Shown: in pieces, positions 7,800-18,549 of the stretch
How positions within the stretch are numbered: position 1 is the first letter of the stretch
Layout: each line of letters opens with the position of its first letter
Assembly (NCBI RefSeq): GCF_019048065.1
Contig: NZ_CP077291.1
Coordinates: forward strand, 434,001 to 498,000
Source: Citrobacter farmeri
Lineage (GTDB): Bacteria > Pseudomonadota > Gammaproteobacteria > Enterobacterales > Enterobacteriaceae
DNA length: 64,000 nucleotides
Direction of reading: 5' to 3'
Notes under the pieces: generated by a model
What the model was told of the DNA's origin: nothing
Database searches by the model: none
Seen by the model: only the letters and a program-made list of their open reading frames with translations
Made by a program: the position numbers and the translations under genes

Positions 7800-8947
7800 C
7801 GCTGAAATCACGTTGGTTGCCGATCGGCTGTGGTCTGGCGCTGGTTGTCGCGGTCGCCGGTACGTGGGTATCGATGGCCTCGACCCCGACGCAGGAGAAT
7901 TTACCGCTGGAGACCATTGGCACTGGCGATATCGAAAAGGTGGTGCTGGTAACGGGGGTTCTGAAACCGGCTGTGCAGGTTAACGTCGGCGCGCAGGTCA
8001 ACGGACAACTGCGCAAGCTGTACGTGCGCCAGGGCGAGAAGGTACAGAAAGGACAACTGCTGGCGGAAATTGACCCCACGTTGCAGGAGTCAGATCTCAA
8101 CAACACGCGCGCACAACTGGCCAGCGCCAAAGCGCAAAAGCTGTCGGCACAGGCGACGCTGTTACGTTATCGCCAGGAGTTGAACCGCCAGAGCATGATG
8201 CTGCGCGATGGTTCCGGCGTGCGCAGTGAATATGAGCAGGCCAGGGCGCAATACGATGCGCAGGTGCAGCAGATTGATGTCAGCGACGCGCAGATCGTGC
8301 AGGCGGAGATGGCGGTAAAAACGGCGCAGGCCAACCTCAGCTATACCCGCATTGTGGCGCCTATCGATGGCGAAGTGCTGGGCATTGTTACCCGTGAAGG
8401 GCAAACCATCGTCTCCTCGCAAACGGCACCGACTATTCTGGTGCTGGCGGATCTCGATACCATGCAGGTACAGACGCGCATCTCTGAAGCTGACGTGCAA
8501 AAAATCCGTCCCGGTCAGCCGCTGCGTTTCTACGTCATCGCCAACCCGGATAAACGCTACACCAGTACGATGGGCTTCGTGCAGCCTGCGCCACAGGAAG
8601 CGCTGGAAGCGCCCGGCGACGGCAGAATGGGCGGTAATCAACAGGCGATGGCGGTGTACTACACCGGCACCTTTGAAGTGCCTAACGCCGGGCGCGAGCT
8701 CAAAACGTCGATGACGGCACAGGTATTTATTCAAATCGCCGAAGCAAAAAACGTATTGCGCGTGCCGGTCGCGGCGCTCGGGCAGGCGCTGGACACTGAG
8801 CGATACACCATCACCACCGTTGAAGACGGGCAAACGCGCACCCGCACGATCCGCATCGGGATCAACGACCGACAGTACGCCGAAGTGCTGGAGGGATTGC
8901 AGGCCGGCGATCGCGTGGTGCTGGCACAGGACACGGTGCGAGGGTAG
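7796..8947 (+). CDS. MacA/HlyD-like periplasmic adaptor
   Basis: 383 residues. One N-terminal membrane segment (WLPIGCGLALVVAVAGTWV), then a biotinyl-lipoyl half (VNVGAQVNGQLRKLYV), a helical hairpin (about 95-180, rich in Ala/Gln), the second lipoyl half (ANLSYTRIVAPIDGEV) and beta-barrel/membrane-proximal domains. The VLVTGVLKPAVQVNVGAQV start closely follows MacA. It overlaps the exporter gene by four bases and is followed by a MacB homologue, so it would link MacB to the outer-membrane protein encoded two genes on. It might also serve the C39 exporter, which has no adaptor of its own in this window. Confidence 0.9.
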   Translation: MTLKSRWLPIGCGLALVVAVAGTWVSMASTPTQENLPLETIGTGDIEKVVLVTGVLKPAVQVNVGAQVNGQLRKLYVRQGEKVQKGQLLAEIDPTLQESDLNNTRAQLASAKAQKLSAQATLLRYRQELNRQSMMLRDGSGVRSEYEQARAQYDAQVQQIDVSDAQIVQAEMAVKTAQANLSYTRIVAPIDGEVLGIVTREGQTIVSSQTAPTILVLADLDTMQVQTRISEADVQKIRPGQPLRFYVIANPDKRYTSTMGFVQPAPQEALEAPGDGRMGGNQQAMAVYYTGTFEVPNAGRELKTSMTAQVFIQIAEAKNVLRVPVAALGQALDTERYTITTVEDGQTRTRTIRIGINDRQYAEVLEGLQAGDRVVLAQDTVRG

Positions 8948-8950
8948 CGG

Positions 8951-10882
8951 ATGGAGCCGATTATCGTCTTACGCCAGGTTTGCCGGACATTCAGCGCGGG
9001 GAGCGAAACGCTTGCGGTGCTGAGCGATATTTCACTGACCATCCACAGCGGTGAGATGGTGGCGATTGTGGGTGCCTCGGGGTCGGGGAAGTCCACGTTG
9101 ATGAACATCATCGGCTGTCTGGACAAGCCTACTTCCGGCGAGGTGTTGATCAACGGTACGCCGGTACATGACGCTGACAGTCTGCACCTGGCCGATCTGC
9201 GCAGCCGCTATCTGGGGTTTATCTTCCAGCGCTATCATCTGATGCCGTATCTGACGGCGGAAGAGAACATCGCCATTCCCGCGCTGTACACCGCGATGTC
9301 GGAAGCCGAGCGGAAAGCGCGCACCCAGCGGCTTGCGTGCCAGCTTGGCCTGGAAAACCGGCTTCAGCATCGCCCCGCCCAGCTTTCGGGCGGGCAACAG
9401 CAGCGCGTGAGCATCTGTCGGGCGCTGATCAACGGTGCGCATATCATTCTGGCGGATGAACCCACCGGCGCGCTCGACAGCGTCAGCGGCAAAGCGCTGA
9501 TGGACGTGCTGCACCAGCTACATGCGGCGGGGCACACGGTCATCATCGTCACCCACGATCGCGACGTCGCCCGACAGGCGCAGCGGATTATTGAGATCAG
9601 CGACGGACGGATGATTAGCGATGTTCAGCGCGCCGCTGTCCGCCAACCGATTGCCCTGCCAGAGCAGGACAACGGACGCGCCTCGCTGGGTCGCCGTCTT
9701 CGTGAGTCAGTTCGCATGGCCTGGCGTTCGCTGCTCGGACACCGGATGCGCGCGTTTCTCTCCATGCTGGGGATCATCATTGGCATTGCGTCGGTGGTGT
9801 CGTCGATGGCGGTAGGCGAAGGCGCACGACAGGCGATCATGAGCGAGATTGGCAAACTGGGAAGTACCACGCTGGAGATCCATCCCGGAACGGGGTGGGG
9901 CAGCAAGCGCCCGGATATGGAGCGCGCGCTGTCGATGGACGATGTGCGCAGTTTGCAGGCGCTGCCGTGGATCATGGGGGTCTCGCCGGTGGTCAGCAGC
10001 ACAACGCTCGCGGTACGCAAGGGCCTCGACTCCTCCATGATGCTCTCTGGCGTTTCTCAGGACTTTTTTGCCCTGCAAGGACTGCGTTTTGTGCAGGGAA
10101 ATGGCTTCACCGCGCGCGACGTCGCCGAAGGCGAACCGGTGTTGATCCTCGATGAAACCGGGCGCGATACGCTGTTCCCCGGTGGTGAAAATCCGCTTGA
10201 TGAGATCGTCCAGATCGGCGGCGCGCCGTGGCGGGTGATCGGCATAGCAACGCGACCCGGCCCGAAAGTGGTGGGCGGATTTATGACTGCCTGGGTCCCG
10301 CATACGTCATTACAGCAGCGGCTCACCGGCGAAAAGCCGCTGGAATCGGTGATTCTGCGTTTTCAACCGCCGCTGGAACCGCATGAGGCGGCGCAACGGG
10401 CGGAGCGTCATCTGCTGCGGGAACATGGCCGGAAAGATTTCTTTATCCAGACCGACGATCAGCTGGCGAACGCGCTGCAAAAAACCTCTGACTCAATGTC
10501 GCTGTTGATCACCGCTATTGCGGCAATCTCCCTGCTGGTAGGCGGCGTCGGGGTGATGAACATCATGCTGGTGTCGGTGACCGAACGGACCCATGAAATT
10601 GGCATCCGCTTATCCGTTGGTGCCCGTCCCTCGGACATCATGAACCAGTTTCTGATTGAGGCGGTGATGATCTGCGCCCTCGGCGGCCTGCTGGGCGTGT
10701 TCGGATCGTGGGTCGCAGGGCATCTGTTCGCCCTGGCGACCGATGCGTTCTCAATGGTATTCACTGCGTTCCCGGTGCTGATGGCCTGTGGGTTTTCTGC
10801 CCTGATCGGTCTGACGTTTGGCTATTTTCCGGCGCGCAGAGCGGCTCGCCTCAATCCTACCGAGGCGCTGGCTCGCGAATGA
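8951..10882 (+). CDS. MacB-like ABC transporter
   Basis: 643 residues, the usual MacB length. The N-terminal ATPase has Walker A GASGSGKST (from residue 41), signature LSGGQQQR (145-152) and Walker B ILADEPTGALD (Asp169-Glu170). Then come a first membrane helix (about 270-290), a large periplasmic domain, and three C-terminal helices including AISLLVGGVGVMNIM and the GARPSDIMNQFLIEA coupling region. MacB pumps move substrates from the periplasm out through TolC, including the disulfide-bonded heat-stable enterotoxin II in E. coli. This fits a second export step after the peptide reaches the periplasm. Confidence 0.92.
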   Translation: MEPIIVLRQVCRTFSAGSETLAVLSDISLTIHSGEMVAIVGASGSGKSTLMNIIGCLDKPTSGEVLINGTPVHDADSLHLADLRSRYLGFIFQRYHLMPYLTAEENIAIPALYTAMSEAERKARTQRLACQLGLENRLQHRPAQLSGGQQQRVSICRALINGAHIILADEPTGALDSVSGKALMDVLHQLHAAGHTVIIVTHDRDVARQAQRIIEISDGRMISDVQRAAVRQPIALPEQDNGRASLGRRLRESVRMAWRSLLGHRMRAFLSMLGIIIGIASVVSSMAVGEGARQAIMSEIGKLGSTTLEIHPGTGWGSKRPDMERALSMDDVRSLQALPWIMGVSPVVSSTTLAVRKGLDSSMMLSGVSQDFFALQGLRFVQGNGFTARDVAEGEPVLILDETGRDTLFPGGENPLDEIVQIGGAPWRVIGIATRPGPKVVGGFMTAWVPHTSLQQRLTGEKPLESVILRFQPPLEPHEAAQRAERHLLREHGRKDFFIQTDDQLANALQKTSDSMSLLITAIAAISLLVGGVGVMNIMLVSVTERTHEIGIRLSVGARPSDIMNQFLIEAVMICALGGLLGVFGSWVAGHLFALATDAFSMVFTAFPVLMACGFSALIGLTFGYFPARRAARLNPTEALARE

Positions 10883-12244
10883 AAAGATTCCTTTTGTTAC
10901 CCGTACTGTTACTGCTGGCAGGTTGTAGCTCGCTGACCCGCAGCGACTACCAGCGTCCGCTGTTGTCATTGCCCACCCAATGGCAACCGGCTACCGACAC
11001 GGTGTCGGAGTACGGCTGGCAGCGTTTTGGCGATCCCCGCCTCGCGCGGGTGATTGAACAGGTGCTGGAAAGCAATAACGATCTCGCGGCGGCGGCCATC
11101 ACCGTGCAACAGGCTCGTGTGGCGGCGGGGTTAACGGACACCAATATGACCCCCGACGTGGCGGTTAGCGGTTCCGTCAGTAACAGCAAAAACGTGCGTC
11201 GGGGAACATCGTCGCAGGAAAGCTACAGCAGCGGTATCACTATTGCCTGGGAACTGGATCTGTGGGGAAAACTGGCGCGAGCCCGTGAGCAAAGCGCATG
11301 GGAGGCGGTGGCGAGCGAGCAGGATTACCACGCGACGGTACTCACCACGATGGGCACCACCGCCCAACTCTACTGGCGTATCGCATTGTATAACCAGCAG
11401 ATCCGCAATCAGCGTGACGGTCTGGCGATCTCGCGCCAGACCGTGCAGCAGGTGCAATCATGGTTTAACGCCGGGAAGGTTGGTCAGCTTGATGTGTTGC
11501 AGTCGCAGCAGGCCCTGCTGGAACGAGAGAATCAGTGGCGAACGCTGATTCAGCAGCGTCAGAACACGCGGAACGCGCTGGCACTGTTGCTCAACAGACC
11601 GGCGGAGCAGCATGCCGATGAAGCGCCCGCGCTGGATGTCAATCAGCAGGTGCCGATCGCGCAAAAAACGCCGCTGCGGGTGATCGCTAAGCGGCCAGAT
11701 ATTCAGGCCGCTGAGTCGCGTCTGCGTGCGGCCCTTGCGGGTTACGATGCCTCGCGGCTGCAGTTTTATCCTGCGCTTTCTCTTGATGCCTCGCTGAATG
11801 CCGGTAGCCAGATTTTCAGTCAATGGTTCAGCGATCCGATCCGCTCGATCGGCGGCGCGCTGACGCTGCCGTTTATCCAGTGGAATACCCAACAGCTCAC
11901 CGTGAAGCAGGCGGATCTCGCGGTAAAACAGGCGGCGATAACCTTTCGCTCGACGGCCTATGACGCGCTCGCGGAAGTGGATGAGGCGATGGAAAACCGC
12001 CTGAGCGCTGATGAACAGCGTGCCCGACTTCACCAGTCGCTGGCCCTCAGCCAGCGGCGTTTAACCCTGACGGAAAGCCGCTATCGCGCGGGCGCCGTGG
12101 ATTTTCAAACGTTGTTGGACGCGCAGGACGATCTGTTGACGTTGGAGAACTCCCTCGCACAAACCCAATACGACTACCTCTACGCCACGTTGCAGCTCTG
12201 GCTGGCGCAAGGGGGTGGCGAAACGCAATACAGGATGATGCAAC

Positions 12245-12258
<14 letters not shown>
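10879..12258 (+). CDS. TolC/NodT-family outer-membrane efflux lipoprotein
   Basis: 459 residues from the ATG at 10879, which overlaps the macB-like stop (ATGA); a longer frame upstream lies within that gene. A lipoprotein signal is clear (MKRFLLLPVLLLLAGCSS, lipid-modified Cys16). Outer-membrane efflux repeats follow, with typical SITIAWELDLWGKL, LDVLQSQQALLERE and DFQTLLDAQDDLLTLE segments. It would be the outer-membrane channel of the MacAB-like pump, so the cluster does not need host TolC. The next gene starts 14 bases before its stop. Confidence 0.92.
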
Positions 12259-13494
<1,236 letters not shown>

Positions 13495-13498
<4 letters not shown>

Positions 13499-14301
13499 TG
13501 CCCCTTCACTATGGCCAACAGGATGCCCGACGCTGGGCCGCGTTTTCGGGCGATTACAATCCGGTACATTTTGACGAGGCGTGGGTGAAAGCGCGGGGCG
13601 GAAGTGGGCTCAGCGTGCATGGTATGCGCGCCTTGCTGGACGTAAAGCGGTTTATCAGCCCACCGGTTGACGACGCCCCGTTTCTGAAATGTACCGTGCG
13701 TCTGCGCCGACCGTTGTGGCGGGATACCGCCTATCGCCTGACGCGCGATGCGAATAAGCGTGTTGCGGCATCGGTGCGTGAGTTTTCTGCCGAAGAGGCC
13801 TGCCTTTCCTGCCAGCTTACCCCGGAAAAGCACCTGCCGTTAGCCGATGGCGAAAGCCAGCGGGTGCTGGAGTCAACGGCGTTGGCCGCGCTGCATCAGT
13901 CGTTCAAATCGCTGCTTCCCGACGCTCAACAGTGGCATTTCCTCGATGCCCTGCTGTTTCGTCATCTTCTTCAGGATACCGCGCTGTTACGCCAGCAGGC
14001 CATTGCCGCCATGCTGCCGACGTGTCAGACGCTGGATGAATTGTTTTCTCAGTTTCCCGTTGTACAGACCCATCAGGAAGTCGTTTTCGACAGCCATCTG
14101 CTGGCCCCCTGGCAAGCCGAGTCGCTGCCGGAAAACCTTGAGATTGAAACGTTGCCCGCCCTGGTGGTTGGCGATCTTGCGAGCGGCGCGGTGGTGGTGA
14201 GAATCGCCGCGCGAACCTGTTATCAACATCACTACATTAGCAATGCCGTGACGCTTAAAGTCGGCGCGCTGACAAAAGGAAAATCGAATGAGCCAGCATG
14301 A
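13495..14301 (+). CDS. MaoC-like (hot-dog) 3-hydroxyacyl-ACP dehydratase
   Basis: 268 residues; the ATG at 13495 overlaps the preceding stop, and 13498 is an equally possible start. The N-terminal half carries the MaoC/R-hydratase signature FSGDYNPVHFD, with Asp20, Asn22 and His25 as the expected catalytic dyad region. The C-terminal half is not obviously catalytic; TCYQHHYISNAV and the LEIETLPALVVGDL strand pattern could be a second, degenerate hot-dog domain. It would dehydrate the 3-hydroxyacyl-ACP made by the FabG-like enzyme. It ends 14 bases inside the ACP gene. Confidence 0.78.
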
Positions 14302-14539
14302 AATGATCTACAACAAAATTAGTGAAATGATCTGCGACGCAAAAGACCTCGCGCCGGAGGCGCTGACGCCGGAAACGACGCTGCCTGAGCTGGAACTGGA
14401 CAGTCTCGACTACGTTGAGCTGATGGTGCTGGCGAAGCGTGAATTTAACGTCACGATCAACCCCGAAATGTTTATGAAAAATCCAACTATGACGCTTCGC
14501 GAACTCAGCCAGCGCATTGCGCAGGAAATGGCAGGTTGA
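14288..14539 (+). CDS. Acyl carrier protein
   Basis: 83 residues, acidic, with the 4'-phosphopantetheine attachment site LELDSLDYVELMVL (Ser39). Helix pattern and length match free-standing type II ACPs. It is not the housekeeping AcpP, whose sequence differs and whose gene lies beside fabF elsewhere. As a dedicated carrier it would hold the growing acyl chain for the ketosynthase, dehydratase and reductase around it and possibly hand it to the LpxL-like acyltransferase. No phosphopantetheinyl transferase is encoded nearby, so a host enzyme must load it. Confidence 0.92.
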   Translation: MSQHEMIYNKISEMICDAKDLAPEALTPETTLPELELDSLDYVELMVLAKREFNVTINPEMFMKNPTMTLRELSQRIAQEMAG

Positions 14540-14540
14540 T

Positions 14541-15278
14541 ATGGCAAAGAAATGGATGCTCATCACCGGCGGCAGTCGGGGAATTGGTCAGGCACTGGTG
14601 AGTCACCTGTTGCCCGAGTGGAACATTGTCTTTACCGGTCGCAACGAGGTCGGTATCGCCCGCACGCTGGACATCGCGCAAAGCCAGAGTACATCGACCT
14701 GGGTAAAAGGATTTTGCTGTGATGGCAGCGATGAAGCCAGCGTTGAGCAGTTAGCCACGTCGCTGGTAGAAGCGTATGGCGCACCCGCCGCCATTATTCA
14801 TAACGCCGGCATGACTAATGATGCGCTGCACATCCACCAGAACGCGCGCGACTGGCAGGAGGTACTGGGAAACAATCTGGTCGCGGTGGTGAACTGGAAT
14901 CGTATCCTGCTGCCCGCCATGATGACCCAGGGCTCGGGGTCGATTGTGTTTATGTCGTCCGTGACGGCTGTTAAAGGCAATAGCGGACAGACGGCCTATG
15001 CGGCCAGCAAGGCGGCGATGATTGGTTTGACGCATTCTCTGGCGCGAGAAGTGGGGCGTTTTGGCATTCGGGTAAACTGTCTGGCACCGGGATTGATTGA
15101 AGGCGAAATGGTTCAGGCTATACCGGAAGCCCGATTGAAAGCGATGCGGCAGAATATTCCTCTGCGCCGTCTCGGGCGCACGCAGGATGTCGCCCACGCG
15201 GTCGCATTTCTGGCCGGGGAAGGGAGTCGCTATCTCACGGGGCAAACGCTGGTGCTGGACGGCGGTTTGTCTGCCTGA
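14541..15278 (+). CDS. 3-ketoacyl-ACP reductase (FabG-like SDR)
   Basis: 245 residues from the ATG at 14541, one base after the ACP stop. NADPH-binding TGGSRGIG is near the N-terminus and NNAG is represented by HNAG. The catalytic residues are Ser140, Tyr153 and Lys157 (YAASK), the FabG spacing. The C-terminus GQTLVLDGGLSA is standard. It completes a condensation-reduction-dehydration set; no enoyl reductase is present in the cluster. It is the last gene of the operon. Confidence 0.92.
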   Translation: MAKKWMLITGGSRGIGQALVSHLLPEWNIVFTGRNEVGIARTLDIAQSQSTSTWVKGFCCDGSDEASVEQLATSLVEAYGAPAAIIHNAGMTNDALHIHQNARDWQEVLGNNLVAVVNWNRILLPAMMTQGSGSIVFMSSVTAVKGNSGQTAYAASKAAMIGLTHSLAREVGRFGIRVNCLAPGLIEGEMVQAIPEARLKAMRQNIPLRRLGRTQDVAHAVAFLAGEGSRYLTGQTLVLDGGLSA

Positions 15279-15286
15279 TAAGAAGA

Positions 15287-15312
15287 AACCGCGAGAACGA
15301 TGTCTCGCGGTT
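15287..15312. terminator. Convergent terminator hairpin
   Basis: Perfect 10-bp stem (AACCGCGAGA/TCTCGCGGTT) with a 6-base loop, between the end of the peptide/fatty-acid operon and the end of the convergent HD-domain gene. The T-rich flank lies on the minus-strand side (TTTCTTCTT), so it should work best for the minus-strand gene and less well for the plus strand. Confidence 0.6.
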
Positions 15313-16496
15313 CAGGACAGGCTGAGTTGGTTTATTCTCTGGACCAGGGCGAGCCGTTCTTTGACGGACTCCTGAAAGATCTGCAATAACGCGCCACTAT
15401 TTTGCCGCACAATGTCCGCCAGTTCGGGGGCGATTTCCGCTGTTTCCCCAACGCGAGCTTTAAATTCTGATGACAGCGTGACGCCCTGCAACAGTGATGC
15501 CAGCCAGATGCTGGCTTTCAGAATCCTCACTTCCGGAGGATGCACGGCTTTTACCATCATCGTTTTTTGAATCTGCTTTTGAATCTGGCACCAGCAGGCA
15601 ATATCCCGAATCGCTTCAATAGGATAGAGCTCATCCCAGACGGCATTTACTTCCCCGGTATGTGCTGGCGCAGCGCACAGCGCCAGCGACGTCAGGTTAT
15701 GCAGTAAGCCGCCAATTTCGATTTTCAGGCACTGGATCGGGGTGAGCCCCAATTCTCTGGCCAGAAATCCGGATATACGGCCGACGACCAGGGAGTGCTG
15801 GACGCCGTTCTGGCTGAATCCATCAATAATAAACGCCAGCATGGTGGCGATATCGCGAAAGTTATGCAAAGAGATGGAGTCGTTATGGATGCGGGGGATG
15901 TCCTGGATGTAATCATCGAATTCTGTGGATTTAATTTTTAGCCAGAAGTGTTCGCATTTTGCTATTTTTCTGAATGCGTTGATAAACTCGGGGTTATACA
16001 GGATATGTTCGCCGTCGACAATTATATTAATAATCTCATCTTTTACCGATATTATATCGCTGGAGCGATAATGGGCGATTAAAACATCCAGGCGATCCGC
16101 CAGATAAACGACATGGCTCTCTTTGGGCACTTTTTCACCGTTAACGCGGTCACCTTTCCCATTATCCCAGTGGGTGTGGTGATAGCGAACAATGGGACTT
16201 AATGGGTTCAGTAAAGGAACGCTAGCCAGTAATTCTGCGCCGACAGCGGCGTGATTATTGAGTTCATTGTCGTAATAGCTGAGGGGTTGAAGGCGCGACT
16301 CTTCGTTCAACCCTCCAATATCGTGAAGCAGAGCGGCCAGCAGGGTTTTCCTGCATTGTGCAGGCGTGAACCGGGATTCCCGGGCCAGGTGCCAGGCGAT
16401 AAATGCCGTTCTGACATGATGCAGGTTAAGCCTGGGGTTAATCATGTCTATTATTTTTGAGATGCAAGCAAGTGATTCTATTAATTTTATATTCAT
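15312..16496 (-). CDS. Tandem HD-domain protein (HD-GYP-like, second domain degenerate)
   Basis: 394 residues. The first half has an intact metal-binding HD set: His26-His27, His58-Asp59 in ALLHDIGG, His82, His106-His107 in RYHHTHWDNGKG, and YLADRLD. The GYP loop of cyclic-di-GMP phosphodiesterases is replaced by GKG. The second half repeats the pattern in weakened form (QHSLVVGRISGFLA, then LLHNLTSL with Asn in place of Asp). It may hydrolyse a cyclic dinucleotide or bind it as a sensor. It lies beside fimbrial regulators, so a role in the adhesion switch is plausible but unproven. AT content is higher than in the cluster to its left. Confidence 0.7.
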   Translation of the reverse strand: MNIKLIESLACISKIIDMINPRLNLHHVRTAFIAWHLARESRFTPAQCRKTLLAALLHDIGGLNEESRLQPLSYYDNELNNHAAVGAELLASVPLLNPLSPIVRYHHTHWDNGKGDRVNGEKVPKESHVVYLADRLDVLIAHYRSSDIISVKDEIINIIVDGEHILYNPEFINAFRKIAKCEHFWLKIKSTEFDDYIQDIPRIHNDSISLHNFRDIATMLAFIIDGFSQNGVQHSLVVGRISGFLARELGLTPIQCLKIEIGGLLHNLTSLALCAAPAHTGEVNAVWDELYPIEAIRDIACWCQIQKQIQKTMMVKAVHPPEVRILKASIWLASLLQGVTLSSEFKARVGETAEIAPELADIVRQNSGALLQIFQESVKERLALVQRINQLSLS

Positions 16497-16547
16497 ATAA
16501 TGAGAAACTTAACTTTCGCTGTGCTTCATGAAAGAAAACCACGCTAA

Positions 16548-17015
16548 TTAATTTCGTTTGCAACCATATTGCGGGAATGCGTGGTTACCAAATAGTATGA
16601 CATTCTTATTGATTTTTTTTAGGAAAATTATTTTATCGTTCGGACCTTTGCCAAACAACAAACTATTAGCAATCTCATCATCAACATTGTCAGTGTTATC
16701 ATGTATCGTTTTGACACTCATTATCTTATAAAGATGCGCATCAGCATTGTATGTTTCATATTTCATTTTAAGCGTCCGCGAGATTAAGTACTTTTTTTCA
16801 TTATGTGTGAGAAGACCATCAATATTGACAAAAAGTTGTTCGTCTGTCATGTGGACAAAAATTAATCCCTCGGCCCGAATGTTGTCGCTATTGATACTCT
16901 GGATGACAGAAAACTGCGACTCGCAAGAGAAAACCGGAGGGCGGGTTAAACAGTAAATTGCACCGGACAATAAGAGACCAACACAGATCAAACGCAAAAT
17001 GGTTTGCTTAGGCAT
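16548..17015 (-). CDS. ToxS-like membrane-anchored partner protein
   Basis: 155 residues with one N-terminal membrane helix (LRLICVGLLLSGAIYCL) and a periplasmic remainder holding two cysteines, in FSCESQ and YGCKRN. I do not recognise a named family. Its start overlaps the end of the ToxR-like gene upstream by eight bases, the arrangement of ToxR/ToxS and TcpP/TcpH pairs. By analogy it would stabilise or tune the periplasmic domain of that regulator. Low-GC composition, shared with its partner, suggests acquisition with the fimbrial locus. Confidence 0.6.
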   Translation of the reverse strand: MPKQTILRLICVGLLLSGAIYCLTRPPVFSCESQFSVIQSINSDNIRAEGLIFVHMTDEQLFVNIDGLLTHNEKKYLISRTLKMKYETYNADAHLYKIMSVKTIHDNTDNVDDEIANSLLFGKGPNDKIIFLKKINKNVILFGNHAFPQYGCKRN

Positions 17016-17736
17016 TATTTTTTTCTCTGTAATAAAAGCTCATGCAACTGTTTTTATCACATTTCATCAGGAGCACTTGCACAGTATCACCCAGGGCACC
17101 TTTTACCTGCTGCTTGTAAACGTATAACTCATTTTTCTGTGAGCAATCGAACGGTTGCGGGACAAAATCAAAACTTCTTGTCACCTCCTGAAGCGAAAGC
17201 GAGGAGGGGATAAAAATGACGCACTGTCCCTTAACCATTTTTTGTATATCGGTGTCGGCCCTGAATGACTCGGGATTTATTATGAGAAGGAGAAAGGCTG
17301 TCGCCAGAGCAATAATGCGAGTAAACCGATTAATACAAGGTTTCTGCGGTTCAGCGGGGGGGAGCTCCGGCTCCTTTTCTTCGAGGAATGGCGTTCGATA
17401 CTCACGATCGTTATTGATAATGGCATCTTCCGCTATTTTGAAACCAATACGGGGAACCGTGACAATGATTTCTTTTTCTACGCCCAGATCGCACAGGTTT
17501 CTGCGCAATGTTGAGATATATTGATTTAGATTACTATTTGACGCTCTGGCACCATATTTATCAAAAACGGCCTGAAAGATTTCATTTCTGGAAAGGATAT
17601 CGCCGCGATGGTTGAGCAATTCAGCTAACAGGCGCGTTGAGGTTTGGGATAATTCAACACAATCCCCGGTCAACAGGTTAACGAGAGACGCATCCTCCGT
17701 ATCAAAAGTGATAAATCCCTCAATGTCGAACCTCAT
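17008..17736 (-). CDS. ToxR-like transmembrane transcriptional regulator
   Basis: About 242 residues from the ATG at 17736, which has a GGAG site seven bases upstream; a GTG at 17748 is the alternative. The N-terminal OmpR/PhoB-type winged helix (about 1-105) includes LLNHRGDILSRNEIF, NSNLNQYISTLRRNL and TVPRIGFKI. One membrane helix follows a proline-rich linker (about 138-154). The periplasmic domain carries several cysteines (GQC, PFDC, MKCDKNSC), so it could sense redox state or fold. As a membrane-bound activator it would control neighbouring genes, most simply the fimbrial operon transcribed from 19.6 kb. Confidence 0.82.
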   Translation of the reverse strand: MRFDIEGFITFDTEDASLVNLLTGDCVELSQTSTRLLAELLNHRGDILSRNEIFQAVFDKYGARASNSNLNQYISTLRRNLCDLGVEKEIIVTVPRIGFKIAEDAIINNDREYRTPFLEEKEPELPPAEPQKPCINRFTRIIALATAFLLLIINPESFRADTDIQKMVKGQCVIFIPSSLSLQEVTRSFDFVPQPFDCSQKNELYVYKQQVKGALGDTVQVLLMKCDKNSCMSFYYREKNNA

Positions 17737-17904
17737 GTTCTTCTCCACCCTAACCCTTGCCTTTCTCTAACATACAGTTTTCTTTTAATAAAAAGGTGTG
17801 AATATTAGATAAAAATCCTGTTTTTACATTCATTTCAAGCTAATGTTGCTGGCCGAATCCAGAGAACGCATACTGCTAACACCTTCAAAATCCAGGAGTC
17901 TGCA

Positions 17905-18270
17905 ATGAAACTCTCGCTGTGTTCATATAACCCGGGTACAGTACATCCAGGCTACAACGTACCCCATGACAATCTGCAGATGTTAGCGGCGGAAATGGGA
18001 ATAAGTGACCTGGCGATGATCAGGGGTCCGGAACAAGTTTTTATTCTCAATCTTTTAAAAGATCACAGTACTCAAGGTCTCTCGACCAGAGAGCTTGCCG
18101 ATCTGTGTGGCGTTTCAATTTATAAAGTTAGACACTTACTTCTTCCGCTGGAGAAATATGGTCAGGTTATAAGAGATAAAATGCAAAAACACCATCAGTG
18201 GTTTTTGTCAAAGGACCCTGCAGATATTGATTGGCATTCTAACAAGGGGTATTTTTATTTGCAACAATGA
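17905..18270 (+). CDS. PapI/FaeA-like fimbrial regulator
   Basis: 121 residues. The central part (about 45-100) matches the small winged-helix PapI/FaeA family: STRELADLCGVSIYKVRHLLLPLEKYGQVIR, then a WFL end strand. It is longer than PapI (77 residues), having an N-terminal extension of about 45 residues. AGGAG precedes the start. It is divergent from the ToxR-like gene and upstream of a complete fimbrial operon. PapI-type proteins work with Lrp at GATC-containing sites to switch pili on and off; whether that holds here is unknown. Confidence 0.72.
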   Translation: MKLSLCSYNPGTVHPGYNVPHDNLQMLAAEMGISDLAMIRGPEQVFILNLLKDHSTQGLSTRELADLCGVSIYKVRHLLLPLEKYGQVIRDKMQKHHQWFLSKDPADIDWHSNKGYFYLQQ

Positions 18271-18509
18271 CCGGGAAGTCAATTAGATAACGCTGGAGAT
18301 ATGAAAAATACTGCTTATTATCTCGCGAGATTCTAGGAAAAATCTCAATAAAATTTTAATATTCTCGCGTTAACACTATTGCCTTGTGTCCATTTTGATT
18401 ATGCATTGCGCATAGGGCGCGTGTGATCCCTATTTTACCGGTAAGAACCAGAGTAACGCTTAACACTTTTTAACGGTGTATTACATTCCTGGATGGTTCG
18501 CTTATCAGA

Positions 18510-18537
18510 TGCCCGTGGAACATAGTTTCAACGGGCA
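18510..18537 (+). terminator. Possible terminator
   Basis: 7-bp stem (TGCCCGT/ACGGGCA) with a 14-base loop, followed by ATTACTTTTTC. It lies 240 bases downstream of the PapI-like gene. Weak by sequence. Confidence 0.35.
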
Positions 18538-18549
18538 ATTACTTTTTCA

